Assembly: GCA_964629825.1 (NCBI GenBank)
Contig: CAZVUW010000090.1
Coordinates: forward strand, 1 to 12,950
From: CAZVUW01 sp964629825
GTDB lineage: Bacteria; Actinomycetota; Nitriliruptoria; Euzebyales; Egibacteraceae
Direction of reading: 5' to 3'
Length of the DNA stretch: 12,950 nt
Of the stretch, positions 11,839-12,950 are shown piece after piece (position 1 is the stretch's first letter; every line of letters begins with the position of its first letter). The position numbers and the translations under genes are program-made. The notes beneath the pieces were generated by a model. It saw only the letters and a program-made list of their open reading frames with translations. It did no database searches and was not told the origin of the DNA.

Positions 11839-12950
11839 GCGCCGGCACGGACGTCCGGCGGGTGCCACGCGGACGGCTGCTCCTGCTGGGCGGTGGCGGC
11901 GTCGGACTGCTGATCGGCATGTGGACCGGCCTGGGGCGGGCGGGCATGGAACCGGCCTTCGGACCGCTCGCCGCCCACGGCGTGATCATGGTCCTGGGCT
12001 TCCTTGGCACGCTGATCGCCCTCGAGCGGGCGGTCGCCATGCGGGCGCGCTGGTCGTACGGCGCACCCGCCCTGAGCGCGGCCTCCGTCCTCTGGCTCCT
12101 GGCCGGCCTGCCCCCGGCCGGGGCCGGCGTGCTGCTGACCGCGGCGGGCGTGCTGGTCTCGGCCGTCTACCTCGCGACCCTGCGGCGACACTTCGAGCTG
12201 CATCTGGCCGTGATGGCCGGCGGCGCCTGCGCCTGGGTCGTGGCCGCCGCGCTGTGGTCGAACGGGTGGAGCCCGGTCCGCCTGACTCCGATGCTCGCGG
12301 CGTTCCTGGTGCTCACCATCGTCGGCGAGCGGGTCGAGCTGTCACGCCTGCGCAGGCCGTCCGCCCGTGCGCGGCGGTGGCTCGCGGCAGCGGTGGGACT
12401 GTTCGGGCTTGGTGCGGCGATCGCGCTCATCGCCCGCCCGGCCGGCCTGGTGATCGCCGGAGCCGGCCTCATCGCGCAGACGGCCTGGCTGCTCCGGCAC
12501 GACATCGCCCGTCTGACCATCCACCGCGCCGGGCTTCCGCGCTTCGCCGCCGCGTGCATGCTGGCCGGCTACTTCTGGCTGGCCGCCGCGGGCGCCCTGT
12601 GGATCGGCCTCGGCGCCGGCCTGGACGGCGGGCTGCTCCACGACGCCGCGGTGCACGCCGTGTTCCTGGGCTTCGTGATCTCGATGGTGATGGGCCACGC
12701 CCCGATCATCCTGCCGGCCGTGCTGGGCGTGACCCTGCCGTTCCGCCCGTCGGCCTGGGTGCCGGTGGTGCTGCTGCACGGCTCGGTGGCGCTGCGGATC
12801 GCCGCGGACCTGGCCGGCTCGGGATGGCTGCGCGGCTGGGCCACCTACGGCAACACGGCCGCGCTGCTGCTGTTCGTGGCGACCGCGATCGCCACCGCCC
12901 GCCGCCCTCCCCAACCCACGCAGCCCCAGCCCAAGGTGTTGTTTTCGCCG
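11835..12950 (+). CDS. NnrS-like 12-TM membrane protein, 3' end outside window
   Basis: An open frame of 372 codons starts at the ATGA overlap with the DUF59 gene and runs off the right edge. About 12 hydrophobic segments cover residues 15-355. Conserved-looking His residues lie in membrane segments: His48 (AAHGVIM), His269 and His274 (LLHDAAVHAVFLGF), His288 (MGHAPIILPAVL) and His315 followed by Arg321 (LLHGSVALRIAADL). The His-rich pattern and topology resemble NnrS, a haem- and copper-containing membrane protein that relieves nitric-oxide stress, but the similarity is partial and the name is tentative. The last residues (after about 356) are Pro/Gln-rich and probably close to the natural C-terminus. 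Coupling to DUF59 and the nearby FNR-like site support a redox or NO role. Confidence 0.7.
   Translation, partial: MSAGTDVRRVPRGRLLLLGGGGVGLLIGMWTGLGRAGMEPAFGPLAAHGVIMVLGFLGTLIALERAVAMRARWSYGAPALSAASVLWLLAGLPPAGAGVLLTAAGVLVSAVYLATLRRHFELHLAVMAGGACAWVVAAALWSNGWSPVRLTPMLAAFLVLTIVGERVELSRLRRPSARARRWLAAAVGLFGLGAAIALIARPAGLVIAGAGLIAQTAWLLRHDIARLTIHRAGLPRFAAACMLAGYFWLAAAGALWIGLGAGLDGGLLHDAAVHAVFLGFVISMVMGHAPIILPAVLGVTLPFRPSAWVPVVLLHGSVALRIAADLAGSGWLRGWATYGNTAALLLFVATAIATARRPPQPTQPQPKVLFSP

Overview
The window looks like chromosome from a high-GC actinobacterium. The signs are strong G/C preference at third codon positions, GTG as well as ATG starts, 4-base ATGA gene overlaps, and terminator hairpins without a clear U-tract. 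The family mix (collagen-repeat surface protein, DODA-type dioxygenase, lipase maturation factor, DUF2249/DUF59 pair) would suit a soil lineage such as Thermoleophilia, but that placement is inference. There is no rRNA, tRNA, CRISPR array, insertion sequence or phage gene. Almost all of the DNA is coding, and the longest stretch without a gene is 185 bases (8668-8852).

Layout. (a) 1-830: the 3' part of a collagen-like protein with 41 uninterrupted Gly-X-Y triplets, closed by a strong hairpin terminator. (b) 836-1817: a DODA-type extradiol ring-cleavage dioxygenase, preceded by a near-perfect 22-base palindrome that overlaps a candidate -35 element. (c) 1822-4535: a flavin-reductase-domain protein on the minus strand, divergent from a three-gene plus-strand operon (AraC-type HTH fused to a DinB domain, RibD/DHFR-fold reductase, small methyltransferase). 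An unusually long 22-bp hairpin at 4581-4630 follows. (d) 8667-4675, minus strand: a tight sugar-acid operon of GntP-family permease, four-carbon acid sugar kinase (DtnK/OtnK, formerly DUF1537) and PdxA2-type dehydrogenase. In established biochemistry, DtnK and PdxA2 convert D-threonate through 4-phospho-D-threonate to DHAP and CO2; the permease presumably imports the acid. (e) 8853-9275 is a VOC/glyoxalase-fold protein, convergent with a lipase maturation factor family membrane protein (10719-9277). (f) 10798-11103 is a small GNAT-fold protein. (g) 11167-12950 holds DUF2249 (minus strand), divergent from a DUF59/SufT-like protein and a 12-TM NnrS-like membrane protein that runs off the window. 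A perfect CGATCTAGATCG palindrome of FNR/CRP type lies between them.

The most unusual signal is in the pdxA2-like gene. Its only visible start lies upstream of a head-to-tail 39-bp repeat (13 codons, SDSSSDSGSRPGQ) that forms a Ser/Asp-rich N-terminal extension. The repeat is interrupted by exactly 100 N. Both flanks are repeat units in the dehydrogenase's reading frame, and 100 fits neither the reading frame nor the repeat phase, so the N run is almost certainly a placeholder for a collapsed tandem repeat. The second item of interest is the DUF2249 / DUF59 / NnrS-like group with its FNR-like site, which suggests an oxygen- or nitric-oxide-responsive function.
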